Program-made: the position numbers and the translations under genes | Part shown: in pieces, positions 19,813-28,742 of the stretch | Numbering within the stretch: the first letter of the stretch is position 1 | Layout of the letters: each line of letters starts with the position of its first letter | Notes under the pieces: generated by a model | Database searches by the model: none | Told to the model about the DNA's origin: nothing | The model's input: only the letters and a program-made list of their open reading frames with translations | IMG/VR virus record: IMGVR_UViG_3300032093_000578 | Location: 1-30,755 of that record | Strand: one strand, 5' to 3' | Length of the DNA: 30,755 nt | DNA from: a virus

Positions 19813-20851
19813 TGAGTTTCTCCTTGTAAAACGCCAGGTTGCTCACCAGTCGTTCTTCGTCTGGACTTATTTCTACCGCTTTCTTGCCGTGCTTATAGGC
19901 TTCTTTCCAGTTGCCTAACTGCCACGCTGAGACCGCAACAAGATCATCTGCCATATGGCCCCAGGCCCATTCTTCTGATAGGAACCCAGTGACCTTCTCT
20001 GTCTTCGTCAGTGCCAACTTTGCGGTGTAGTTGCACTCTTTCCACTGCTTCTGTGTGTAGTAGTGGTTAGCCAAAGCCAAGACCGCCTCGCGGGTCTGGC
20101 AGGCTTCAGTTGCCTGCAGTAGCCATTCCTCTGCCCTGTCAGGCTCGCACTTAGCGAGCATCCGTAGCGCAAAAGATTTCTCTGCCGGAAAGTTAGACTT
20201 AGTGATGTACTCCTTGATGACCTTAGCGCAGTCATCGTAGGCTTTACGGAAAAACAACTCTCTGCCTAGGTAGTAGAGGTTCCTTGCATCCGGCTCTTCA
20301 TCAACCGCCCTGCGTAGCAGGTCTAGGTATTGACCTCTGGACTTCTTGACATCGGGCCTGTGATGAACTTCAAAGTTGTAGAGTTTGCGAACGTCCCCAC
20401 CTTCGTAGGTCATAGGGACTTCGTGTATCGGATACTTCCACCTGACGCCTTGGCGCCTGTGGATACGGAATCCATCAAACTCTATGGCAGGCTCTCCTGC
20501 CGCTGTCCAGTCCGTGATGAATCTGTACTGCGGTCTGTCGGTGCCTTCTTCAAAGGCCCGCTCTAACTCCTGCCTCCACCCTGGCTGGAGAACTTCATCC
20601 ATATCCAAAGCGATGCAGTAGTCTGCGTCAGCAGGGACTAACGCTAAGGAAGCGTTCCGTGCATCATCAAACCTAAAAGGCAGAACGCTGATGCGATACG
20701 TACTGATACCGAGTTCCTCGGCGAGTTCAACTGTTCTATCTGTCGATCCAGTATCTGCAATGACGTGATAGTCTGCTTCGGTACTGCACTCGTACCAGCG
20801 CTTGACGAACTGTTCTTCATTCTTGGCTATTGTGTAGACAGCAACTTTCAT
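19772..20851 (-). CDS. Family-2 glycosyltransferase fused to TPR-like repeats
   Basis: The 359-residue protein starts MKVAVYTIAKNEEQFVKRWY. It has DTGSTD at 33-38 and the metal-binding DMDE at 83-86, a classical GT2 catalytic domain to about residue 170. From about 175 on it has helical repeats (YLDLLRRAVDEEPDARNLYY, ALRMLAKCEPDRAEEWLLQA, ANHYYTQKQWKECNYTAKLA) that look like tetratricopeptides. Embedded among fibre genes, it probably glycosylates a virion protein or the host surface. Confidence 0.83.
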   Translation of the reverse strand: MKVAVYTIAKNEEQFVKRWYECSTEADYHVIADTGSTDRTVELAEELGISTYRISVLPFRFDDARNASLALVPADADYCIALDMDEVLQPGWRQELERAFEEGTDRPQYRFITDWTAAGEPAIEFDGFRIHRRQGVRWKYPIHEVPMTYEGGDVRKLYNFEVHHRPDVKKSRGQYLDLLRRAVDEEPDARNLYYLGRELFFRKAYDDCAKVIKEYITKSNFPAEKSFALRMLAKCEPDRAEEWLLQATEACQTREAVLALANHYYTQKQWKECNYTAKLALTKTEKVTGFLSEEWAWGHMADDLVAVSAWQLGNWKEAYKHGKKAVEISPDEERLVSNLAFYKEKLNAHTKRNDRRGKR

Positions 20852-20860
20852 ACCCTGATT

Positions 20861-21088
20861 CTACAGTGCTTCGATCTCATCTTCTGTTAGACCGAGTGCT
20901 GCGAGTTTAGCCTTAGCCGATTCTGCAGCGGCTGCTTTAGCGGCCTCCTCTGCCTCTCGCAGAGCCTGCGCCTCAGCAGCGGCTGCTGCATCTTGGTCGC
21001 GCTGTGCAATCTCGGCAGGGGTCAAAGGCAGAATCGTCTGCTTACCAGTGGCGCAATCCACCACAATCTTTGTCAGTTGCTCACTCAT
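20861..21088 (-). CDS. Fibre-associated small protein with LGLT tail (2 of 3)
   Basis: The 75-residue product begins MSEQLTKIVVDCATGKQTIL, has an Ala/Glu-rich coiled coil and ends AKLAALGLTEDEIEAL, nearly the same ending as 17699-17953. It overlaps the upstream gene by eight bases. The N-terminal segment recalls fibre-assembly proteins of aquatic phages. Function inferred. Confidence 0.65.
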   Translation of the reverse strand: MSEQLTKIVVDCATGKQTILPLTPAEIAQRDQDAAAAAEAQALREAEEAAKAAAAESAKAKLAALGLTEDEIEAL

Positions 21089-21422
21089 AAACTACTGCCT
21101 CCCAATCTTGAGTCTCTTCATTCCAGAAATACATCAGCCCGTCCTCTGGACGTGGCTTCGGTGGTTGCCAGTCGTGGTTCTCATCGAGCGTCCACGAGGC
21201 AAAAGGCTGAGGTGCTACGAAGACATCGGCTTCTTCATCATAGGTATAACCGATCCCTGCATACTGCTTGCGGATGCGGTTGTTGTAGGAGGTCTGAATC
21301 CAGCGACCGCCTAATCCGAGGTCGTTAGCGAGATAGTCTTGGATTCTATGTTCCTGCTCATCAGGTACAACAAGAACTTGTGTGACGATGTTGTTCTCGT
21401 CAATCTGTGCTGCGTGTGCCAT
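21081..21422 (-). CDS. Conserved aquatic-phage fibre-region protein
   Basis: The 113-residue protein starts MAHAAQIDENNIVTQVLVVP and contains ANDLGLGGRWIQTSYN, then YAGIGYTYD, PQPFASWTLDENHDWQPPKP and a WNEETQDWE end. This pattern is familiar from freshwater and marine phages, next to fibre genes. Trp/Pro-rich repeats suggest a virion or fibre-associated role. No biochemical function is known to me. Confidence 0.65.
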   Translation of the reverse strand: MAHAAQIDENNIVTQVLVVPDEQEHRIQDYLANDLGLGGRWIQTSYNNRIRKQYAGIGYTYDEEADVFVAPQPFASWTLDENHDWQPPKPRPEDGLMYFWNEETQDWEAVVYE

Positions 21423-21431
21423 TTCTATCCT

Positions 21432-22469
21432 TTACTTTGCGTATCTTACGATTACAACACCAGAACCACCGGCTGAAGCGTTTGAACCAGCACCGTTCTG
21501 ACCTGCACCACCACCGCCACCTCCGGTGTTAGCAAGGCCAGGGGTAGCGTTGTTAGCAGTAGCAGAAAGGCGTTGCCCTCCTGTGCCTCCACCTCCGTTG
21601 CCCCCAGTACCTGCAGTCCTTGCCCCTACTACATCGTAAACACCACCACCACCGCCTCCGGCAAACCAAAATGTTCCCGATATGTTTTGACCGAGTGATG
21701 TTGCGCTGCCCCAAGAACTGTAAGAAGATGTACCTGCACCGCCGTCACCTGCTTTTACATTGGAGTTGGAATTTTGTCCTGCTGCAGTTTTTCCACCGCC
21801 ACCGCCACCAACGCCAACGTTGGACTGCGTTGATCCAGTACCGCCGTTATTACCTTGACCAGATGTGGCTGTTCCTCCACCTGTATTTGGCGACCAGTTT
21901 CCTCCACCGCCAGAGCCTTGTGAACCAGCAGCCCCGTTATCATCAGCACCGCGTCCACCACCCTTGACGAGAGTAAGCGCTCCAAACTGGCTATCTCCAC
22001 CGTTTGCATTTATAGCACCGCCACCACCAACGGTGACTGTGTAATTTTGCGCAGTCACTGATTGGTTGAGGAAATCCAAAAGACCACCAGCACCACCGCC
22101 TCCGGTTCCAAGTCCAGAGAGACCAGAACCGCCTCCGCCGCCAACAACAAGCACATCACAAGACAATGACTGGCTTGGTGTAAATGTCCCAGATGATGTA
22201 AATGCGTGATACCAATATGTCGCATCGTCATAGATCACACCGCCAGTAGCCTTGGCTCCGGCAGGGACACGGGTGATGCCATAGAGCGTGGCTGTGGAGT
22301 GTTGGGCGAGGTTGCCAGTACTAAGTTTTAGGGTAATGGAAGTAATTGCATTAGTACTAGCAAACAGAAAAGCAACTAATCTTGCAAATGCTTGTGTGCC
22401 GTTGTTCTCGCCGACCGTATCGCCCGATACTGATTTGTTGTTTGAACTTCTGTAGTTAGGGAAATACAA
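21432..22469 (-). CDS. Glycine-rich tail fibre, 3' part of a frameshifted gene
   Basis: The 345 residues from the first ATG hold the end of a fibre beta domain (STNAITSITLKLS, then TATLYGI), YDDATYWYHAFTSSGTF, and a long glycine-rich adhesin-like domain (LVVGGGGGSG, many GGGG/GGNG runs) closing with GGSGVVIVRYAK. It is organised like 22738-24099. The frame stays open upstream of 22469, and residues matching the missing middle of the fibre (STFGNAELYFPNYR) read in this frame. So ATG 22469 is probably not a real start and this is the rest of the gene beginning at 22741. Confidence 0.7.
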   Translation of the reverse strand: MYFPNYRSSNNKSVSGDTVGENNGTQAFARLVAFLFASTNAITSITLKLSTGNLAQHSTATLYGITRVPAGAKATGGVIYDDATYWYHAFTSSGTFTPSQSLSCDVLVVGGGGGSGLSGLGTGGGGAGGLLDFLNQSVTAQNYTVTVGGGGAINANGGDSQFGALTLVKGGGRGADDNGAAGSQGSGGGGNWSPNTGGGTATSGQGNNGGTGSTQSNVGVGGGGGGKTAAGQNSNSNVKAGDGGAGTSSYSSWGSATSLGQNISGTFWFAGGGGGGVYDVVGARTAGTGGNGGGGTGGQRLSATANNATPGLANTGGGGGGAGQNGAGSNASAGGSGVVIVRYAK

Positions 22470-22741
22470 TTCTGCGTTGCCGAAGGTGCTTGCTGTGCTG
22501 TTGATCTGTTGTCGCTTATTGCAGATGAGCCGTTTCCTTGCAGGAACCGCCAGTTGTAAATAGCAGACGACGAACCATTGATTTCTACTGCAAACTCAAA
22601 ATTGTTCGTAGTTGCTTCTCTACCAGAGAATACAATCTTCAAATCGTCATAGGTAGCAGGGATGTTAGTAAAGTCAATAGATGCAGCACCACCAGAGCCG
22701 ACAGTAACGGTCTGGATCTTCTCCATTGTTCCGTAGGTCAT
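22376..22741 (-). CDS. Tail fibre N-terminal part, frameshifted
   Basis: The 121-residue frame begins MTYGTMEKIQTVTVGSGGAA, then IDFTNIPATYDDLKIVFSG, the same opening as the intact fibre at 22738-24099 and the one at 24099-24704. Similarity holds to about residue 83 (SSAISDNRST), then fails. The continuing fibre sequence is in the -1 frame, from about 22485-22515. The remaining residues to the stop are out-of-frame readthrough. A single-base deletion in or near the repeat AACAGCACAGCAAGCACC would explain it. Programmed frameshifting or a sequence error are alternatives. Confidence 0.6.
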   Translation of the reverse strand: MTYGTMEKIQTVTVGSGGAASIDFTNIPATYDDLKIVFSGREATTNNFEFAVEINGSSSAIYNWRFLQGNGSSAISDNRSTAQQAPSATQNCISLTTEVQTTNQYRAIRSARTTAHKHLQD

Positions 22742-24099
22742 ACTGCATACCTCACAATTACGATACCTGATCCGCCTGATCGACCAGAAACAGCAGCGGC
22801 TCCGTTACCACCACCACCGCCACCTGTATTTGCCACACCATCTGCTGGATTGTCACCGCCAGCGATATTGGCCCCGCCACGACCGCCACCACCAACACCA
22901 CCAGATGACCAAGTGGAAGAACCTAACCACGAACCACCACCACCGCCGCCTGCATAGTAGTAATTACCACCAGAGAGGACTCCTGTAGAAGTTGCAGCAC
23001 CAAAAGCATTGAGTGCTGCCAGGGTATTTCCACCTAGACCTGCTCCACCATTACCGCCTTGAAGTGCTGCAGTTCCATTCCCACCTACTGCCCCTGCTCC
23101 TCCACCGCCACCAGATGGGTAATGATTGCTTCCGGCTCCGACAGTGTTAGAGCCACCGGCGTTTCCGTATCCAGTTCCACCACCGTTATTTGTTTGAGTT
23201 GATGTTCCTGGCGTATTGAAACTAGATGCCCAAGTAGAGCCACCACCAGAGCCACCACTGCCACCAACAGTGGCTTCATCGCCACCTCGACCACCACCAA
23301 AAGCCGTGATGTTGTCAATAGTTGTGCTTACTCCAGAAGCGTCAGGACCACCACCAGCACCAACAGTTACAACGAAGTTAGTGTTGCCAGCAAAAGACTT
23401 TGATGTTGCATAAAGCAATCCACCAGCACCGCCACCGCCACCAACATTGGTTCCATTACCAGAACCACCGCCGCCACCGATTGCAAGCACATCACAGGAA
23501 AGGTTTGTAACAGGCTCAAACCTACCAGACGAAGTAAAGACGTGGTACCAGTATGTGCCATCAGTAACAACGCGGTCCCCACCAAATGCCTTCGGTGATC
23601 CTGAGCCGATGCCGTAGAGCGTGAAGGTGGAGCCAGACTCAAATACCTGTGGAGATGCGTTTGTTTCTAAACGAATACAGTTGATTGCAGATGTGCTACG
23701 CCATAAACCCACTCTTGCATTGGCAGACTGTGACGCTGATACATCTGTGCTGTACCTAATCAAAACTGTTTTATTAGTTGTGGTATTAGCATAGTTCATA
23801 AAGTGCATTTGCCATATAGAGCGACCAGCGGCATTGATATATCCAGATGCAATAAAGTTAGCGTTAGATGACCTTGTGCTTTCCGTAACGCTTCCGGTTC
23901 CCGCCATTTGAGTCATTGAATAATTTGCTGCTGTGTCAATAGTATTGTTGCCAACAAGTAATCTAAATGGAGCAGATTGATTTGTTGTAAAATTACCTAC
24001 AAGAACAAAGTCAGTAAATGTTTGCGGTATTCCAGTAAAATCAACTGTCGCGCTATTAGAGCCTAGCGTGATGGTTTGAATAGGTACATATGTCGACAT
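22738..24099 (-). CDS. Glycine-rich tail fibre protein
   Basis: The 453-residue protein has an N-terminal fibre domain (TVDFTGIPQTFTDFVLVGNF to VGLWRSTSAINCIRLE and TLYGIGSG, about 1-165) and a bridging DGTYWYHVFTSSGRF segment. From about residue 205 it is a glycine-rich domain built from GGGGG, GGAGG and GGSG runs ending GGSGIVIVRYAV. Such polyglycine-rich domains form receptor-binding tips in some phage adhesins. It is the intact counterpart of the broken downstream gene and overlaps it by four bases. Confidence 0.8.
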   Translation of the reverse strand: MSTYVPIQTITLGSNSATVDFTGIPQTFTDFVLVGNFTTNQSAPFRLLVGNNTIDTAANYSMTQMAGTGSVTESTRSSNANFIASGYINAAGRSIWQMHFMNYANTTTNKTVLIRYSTDVSASQSANARVGLWRSTSAINCIRLETNASPQVFESGSTFTLYGIGSGSPKAFGGDRVVTDGTYWYHVFTSSGRFEPVTNLSCDVLAIGGGGGSGNGTNVGGGGGAGGLLYATSKSFAGNTNFVVTVGAGGGPDASGVSTTIDNITAFGGGRGGDEATVGGSGGSGGGSTWASSFNTPGTSTQTNNGGGTGYGNAGGSNTVGAGSNHYPSGGGGGAGAVGGNGTAALQGGNGGAGLGGNTLAALNAFGAATSTGVLSGGNYYYAGGGGGGSWLGSSTWSSGGVGGGGRGGANIAGGDNPADGVANTGGGGGGNGAAAVSGRSGGSGIVIVRYAV

Positions 24100-24704
24100 T
24101 AGGCTTGTACTCCGTAAAGAGCGAAGGATGAGTTAGTAGCAAGGTTATCTGAATTTGGAGTAATTGTTATTGATGTAATGGCATTAGCGCTTCGCCATAA
24201 ACCGCTTGATAAAAATATTACTCCTGAACCGTTGCTGTCTTGTCCACCTAAAGCGCGAACGGTCTTGAACTTGTTGGTGTTACGGTAGTCCAGAATGTCA
24301 ATAACGTGAGAAGCAAAAGTGTTAGCCTGTGACGAAGTTACGCTTGATCCGTAAAGATTGATCCTCGCTTGGTTGATGTCTGCTCCAGCAAGGAGTGGAT
24401 TTGATCCTTGCCCATAGAGATAATGATTTGCATACAAACTTGATGTGTCTCCATTGAAGTTTATCCAGTTATACGAACCAGTGTTTGTGCTTTTGCTAAT
24501 CCATCGAATCTGAAGATGTGTGTAGGTCTGCGGTATATTGCTAAAGGTAACGGTTGCCTGTGCTGACGACAGCGTAAACACCCCAAGCGGGAACATTGAC
24601 CCAAAATCAAGATTGACAGGCGTTGTTGGGTTGCCAGCGAGGAAGTCGTTGTAGCGCTGATAGGTACCAAATCCGCCTGCGTTGGAAAACCTAAAGATTG
24701 ACAC
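24099..24704 (-). CDS. Tail fibre protein lacking the glycine-rich domain
   Basis: The 201-residue protein has a short N-terminus (MSIFRFSNAGGFGTYQRYN) and the shared fibre domain ATVTFSNIPQTYTHLQIRWI to SGLWRSANAITSITI and ALYGVQA. It stops where the two longer paralogues go on into glycine-rich sequence. It shares one base with both neighbours' start and stop codons. A structural role in the fibre complex is likely. Confidence 0.75.
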   Translation of the reverse strand: MSIFRFSNAGGFGTYQRYNDFLAGNPTTPVNLDFGSMFPLGVFTLSSAQATVTFSNIPQTYTHLQIRWISKSTNTGSYNWINFNGDTSSLYANHYLYGQGSNPLLAGADINQARINLYGSSVTSSQANTFASHVIDILDYRNTNKFKTVRALGGQDSNGSGVIFLSSGLWRSANAITSITITPNSDNLATNSSFALYGVQA

Positions 24705-25009
24705 TAGGAAATCTCCACTCCTGAGATGTGGAAGTTGACGGTGGTCGCTGACGCACCACCTGTGATGGTCTGTGTCGCTGACAGCACCTGCTTGATCTGG
24801 ATAACGGTGGAGTCATTGGCTGCGACGGTCACGCTCTCGGCGATGCGGGTTCCGTTGAGCGACATCGTGAACGTACCAGCAGACCCTGCGGTGTTGGTCA
24901 CAACAATATCAGTCACCACCGTCGTCGTCGCAGACGGTACGGTATAAAGCGTAGTCGTCGTTGTCGTAGATGCGGCCCCTCGAAAGAGTGCTTTGCTAGT
25001 TGTTGCCAT
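24704..25009 (-). CDS. Small beta-rich fibre-associated protein
   Basis: The 101-residue product begins MATTSKALFRGAASTTTTTT and continues TDIVVTNTAGSAGTFTMSLN and VTVAANDSTVIQIKQVL, an immunoglobulin-like or jelly-roll small beta domain of a type often seen in phage tails. GGAGG precedes the ATG. Its position between two fibre genes suggests a connector or decoration role; no specific family known to me. Confidence 0.65.
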   Translation of the reverse strand: MATTSKALFRGAASTTTTTTLYTVPSATTTVVTDIVVTNTAGSAGTFTMSLNGTRIAESVTVAANDSTVIQIKQVLSATQTITGGASATTVNFHISGVEIS

Positions 25010-25224
25010 TATTTACCTCCGAGGAGTAGTTGTGCTTCTTCTTCGGTTATACCTAAACGACCTAGAAGTTCTTGTCTTTGGACAGACTTTTCTGCTATTT
25101 CCTTTTTTTGAATCTCAATTCTTTCTAAGTCAAGTAGGTAATCTTGATACTCTTGGTCAGTCATCTCTCGATCAATGACTTCATCGTTATCCGTATTATG
25201 GATTCTAATTATAGGCTTGGTCAT
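25009..25224 (-). CDS. Fibre-associated small protein with LGLT-like tail (3 of 3)
   Basis: The 71-residue product begins MTKPIIRIHNTDNDEVIDRE, has a coiled-coil middle, and ends LLGRLGITEEEAQLLLGG, a diverged form of the ending shared by 17699-17953 and 20861-21088. It follows directly on the fibre gene at 25224 with a one-base overlap. Probably a fibre assembly or attachment partner; inferred. Confidence 0.65.
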   Translation of the reverse strand: MTKPIIRIHNTDNDEVIDREMTDQEYQDYLLDLERIEIQKKEIAEKSVQRQELLGRLGITEEEAQLLLGGK

Positions 25225-25877
25225 TACTTTACTCCGTAACTAAGAACGGTTCCACCAGTCCAGTTTCCATTTCCATTTGTATCAAACACTAATGAGGTTA
25301 TGGCACTAGTGTTACGCCAAGCCCCAAATGAAAACAACATTCTTCTTTGTGCAACATTGCTTTGGAAACCTTCATACATTCCAGAGTAAACCTTATAGGC
25401 AGTCTCATTGGGATTAGCAATCCACATATATCCAGCGTTGTTTGTGTTATTAGCATCAAAACCCGACGCACCACTTTGGCTCAAGAACCATCCAGAGGTT
25501 GCATTATTTCCGCTAGACCCATCATATCCGGTATAAGCCCAAGTAAAATCATTACCAGAATGGGCGTTTGGTCTAATTCGAATTTCGTAATCAGCAGCAC
25601 AGTTGGTCCCAGATATAACTAAATACAAACTTACATAACCAGTAAGGGTGTAATTTATTGTTGTTGATGCTCCAGACAAAGTTGTGGTACTGAGCAGGGT
25701 CATACCGCTGCCAGCGGCCCATTTCAATCCCGTTGCAGTACTGGAGTCAGCAGTAAGGACTTGATTATTAGACCCAACCGCTAGGCGAGTTGGCGTGTAG
25801 GCTGCAGAAGCAGCGTAGATATCGCCCTTAGTGGTAAGGAGTGTGTCAATGTTGGCAACGTCGCGTGATCGTGTCAT
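25224..25877 (-). CDS. Tail fibre protein
   Basis: The 217-residue protein begins MTRSRDVANIDTLLTTKGD with the fibre linker TPTRLAVGSNNQVLTADS, also seen in 17953-18882. It then has a beta domain ending SFGAWRNTSAITSLVFDTNG and VLSYGVK. This is the same C-terminal motif as the fibres at 24099, 22738 and 21432. It thus links the two fibre types of the cassette. GGAGATATAG precedes the ATG. Confidence 0.75.
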   Translation of the reverse strand: MTRSRDVANIDTLLTTKGDIYAASAAYTPTRLAVGSNNQVLTADSSTATGLKWAAGSGMTLLSTTTLSGASTTINYTLTGYVSLYLVISGTNCAADYEIRIRPNAHSGNDFTWAYTGYDGSSGNNATSGWFLSQSGASGFDANNTNNAGYMWIANPNETAYKVYSGMYEGFQSNVAQRRMLFSFGAWRNTSAITSLVFDTNGNGNWTGGTVLSYGVK

Positions 25878-25886
25878 CTATATCTC

Positions 25887-27237
<1,351 letters not shown>

Positions 27238-27238
<1 letters not shown>

Positions 27239-27519
27239 CAGGACTCCAGTCCTCTGAGAGCAGCCGCTGGCTCCAGCCCAGTAGTAGAAGCGATAAGGTT
27301 GCATACACCAGCGAGATCAAGATAGTTCCTTTTATCAGTAATCCCAGCAATCTCATTGAGTACTCCTACGAGGTCTGTGTTAGACAGTGTTACTGCACGG
27401 GCTGCGGCCCACGCACGAGCCGCCCCCGCTGCATCAAGAGTGTTGACAGCCGGATAGGTACCACCGTTTGCTAGGCGGTTCAACTCCGAGACGAACGTGC
27501 TTCCATATACGCCTGCCAT
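27238..27519 (-). CDS. Conserved small structural-region protein
   Basis: The 93-residue product begins MAGVYGSTFVSELNRLANGG, with helices rich in Ala and Leu (AGAARAWAAARA; LVGVLNEIAG) and a GLEPAAALRGL end. I recall similar proteins near tail genes of phages with this gene order but know no function. It overlaps the next gene at the stop. Confidence 0.6.
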
Positions 27520-27527
27520 TTACGCTC

Positions 27528-27683
27528 CTACTTCTTCTTTGCTACTGCTGCGTTGTCAACGAGATTCGGGTACTTGCGTCCCGCTGCCTTGGCTCGTGCC
27601 TTGGCTGCTGACTTCTGCTTCGGTGTCAGTTTCTTAGACTTTGACTTTGGATTGGGTTTATCCCAAAATGCTTTCTTCTTCAT
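27528..27683 (-). CDS. Lysine-rich basic small protein
   Basis: The 51-residue product begins MKKKAFWDKPNPKSKSKKLT and ends VDNAAVAKKK; about a third of its residues are Lys or Arg. It overlaps the upstream gene by four bases (ATGA). Such small basic proteins between capsid and tail genes may bind DNA or act as minor virion components; no function is established. Confidence 0.65.
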   Translation of the reverse strand: MKKKAFWDKPNPKSKSKKLTPKQKSAAKARAKAAGRKYPNLVDNAAVAKKK

Positions 27684-27958
27684 TTGCAACTACAATCCCA
27701 AGCCCGAAGGGACTTGTTGATTCTGGAGTTCGGATCCTTAGCGGTCTTAGCGGAAGTCAACTTCGACTTCATTCCACACATTCTGGAACAGAACGACTTG
27801 CGTCGTCCGGCAGCCTTCTTCGATTTCGCTGCCTCAGTCTTCTTGACGGGTGCCTTGAGGTTCATCCCCTGCGCTTTAGCAGAGGCACGACCTTTGGCGT
27901 TGAGACCACCCTTGGGGTTCTTGCCTGCTTTGCGTTGCCACGCAGGGGACTTTGCCAT
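27680..27958 (-). CDS. DUF6321-like basic protein
   Basis: The 92-residue product begins MAKSPAWQRKAGKNPKGGLN, then GRASAKAQGMNLKAPVKK, SFCSRMCGMKSKL and KDPNSRINKSLRAWDC. This order of motifs matches what I know as DUF6321, found in many aquatic phages. Highly basic with two Cys pairs. Possibly packaged with the genome; function unknown. Confidence 0.65.
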   Translation of the reverse strand: MAKSPAWQRKAGKNPKGGLNAKGRASAKAQGMNLKAPVKKTEAAKSKKAAGRRKSFCSRMCGMKSKLTSAKTAKDPNSRINKSLRAWDCSCK

Positions 27959-28128
27959 TACTTCTTCTTCTTCGCCATCTTCTTAGCCATACCAGCCTCG
28001 CTCATAGCGATAGCGACGGCTTGCTTCTTGGACTTGACGACTGGACCCTTCTTGCCTGAGTGCAGGGTTCCACGCTTGTACTCGCCCATAACCTTGGCGA
28101 CCTTCTTGACTGCTGCCTTCTTCTTCAT
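27958..28128 (-). CDS. DUF6496-like basic protein
   Basis: The 56-residue product begins MKKKAAVKKVAKVMGEYKRG, then TLHSGKKGPVVKSKKQAVAI, AMSEAG and a lysine tail, the DUF6496 pattern. Occurs in phages and bacteria; function unknown. It shares one base with the next gene and belongs to a run of three or four lysine-rich proteins. Confidence 0.7.
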   Translation of the reverse strand: MKKKAAVKKVAKVMGEYKRGTLHSGKKGPVVKSKKQAVAIAMSEAGMAKKMAKKKK

Positions 28129-28134
28129 AGTGAC

Positions 28135-28278
28135 CTACTTCTTCTTGTTAGTCTTTTTGCGTTGGGCTTCCATCTGCTTCATAAAACCCTTGGGATACTT
28201 GTGACCAGGCATAATGATATCGGTATCGGTAGGGAGTTTCTTGATCTTGCCTTTGATCTTTGGCTTGTTACCTGGCAC
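28135..28278 (-). CDS. Lysine-rich 47-residue protein
   Basis: Begins at GTG 28278 (AAGGAGA upstream) with MPGNKPKIKGKIKKLPTDTD and ends in a KKTNKKK tail; contains MPGHKYPKGFMKQM. Basic and probably disordered. No family recognised; it belongs with the neighbouring basic proteins. Confidence 0.6.
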   Translation of the reverse strand: MPGNKPKIKGKIKKLPTDTDIIMPGHKYPKGFMKQMEAQRKKTNKKK

Positions 28279-28287
28279 GATGTCTCC

Positions 28288-28440
28288 TTATTGCTTCGGT
28301 GCTGGCTTGCCTGGAGCGCCAGTCATCAACTTGTCGTAGGTCATAAATGGCTTGTCATTGGTGTCGGAAGGCCAAGGCATAAACTCGTCTTCTTCTGGTA
28401 CGAACTTGCCGTCGTACTGTGCTGGATCATTTGCTGGCAT
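28288..28440 (-). CDS. 50-residue acidic protein
   Basis: Begins MPANDPAQYDGKFVPEEDEF, then MPWPSDTNDKPFMTYDKLM and a Pro/Lys end. ATG 28440 follows AAGGAGTAACA. Unlike its downstream neighbours it is acidic at the N-terminus. Function unknown. Confidence 0.6.
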   Translation of the reverse strand: MPANDPAQYDGKFVPEEDEFMPWPSDTNDKPFMTYDKLMTGAPGKPAPKQ

Positions 28441-28442
28441 TG

Positions 28443-28742
28443 TTACTCCTTGAAGGTAAGGTTGATTCCATCGAACGCTTGCCCACCCTCGTTTGAGAGT
28501 TTGACTGCTGCGTCGATATCTTTTTGTCTGGTACTACGTGGCTCTATACCTTGCCTTACGGCGGAGTAGTATGAGTCCAACTCTTTCTCGTCCTTTTTGA
28601 TCTGCGCCCTATCCCAGCCTGAGCGGGATGGTGTTGATGATGGCGAGATCATTGGCATATTCTGTTGTAAGCACTCAGCGTAGGTTGCGTGATCTTTGGT
28701 CTTGCAACCGCTGGTGCAGTTATTTATATCGGTGTTACCCAT
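28443..28742 (-). CDS. Conserved structural-region protein with CTSGC/CLQQN motif
   Basis: The 99-residue product begins MGNTDINNCTSGCKTKDHAT, then YAECLQQN, a serine/proline linker, and a helical C-terminus (DEKELDSYYSAVRQGIEPRS). I recall the opening Cys-rich motif followed by YxxAxxQGIxP in phage proteins near capsid genes. No function is known to me. Confidence 0.65.
   Translation of the reverse strand: MGNTDINNCTSGCKTKDHATYAECLQQNMPMISPSSTPSRSGWDRAQIKKDEKELDSYYSAVRQGIEPRSTRQKDIDAAVKLSNEGGQAFDGINLTFKE

Noticed and set aside
21620-21967. Plus-strand His/Arg/Leu-rich frame
   Set aside because: Antisense of the glycine-rich fibre domain; its composition follows from the repeated glycine codons.
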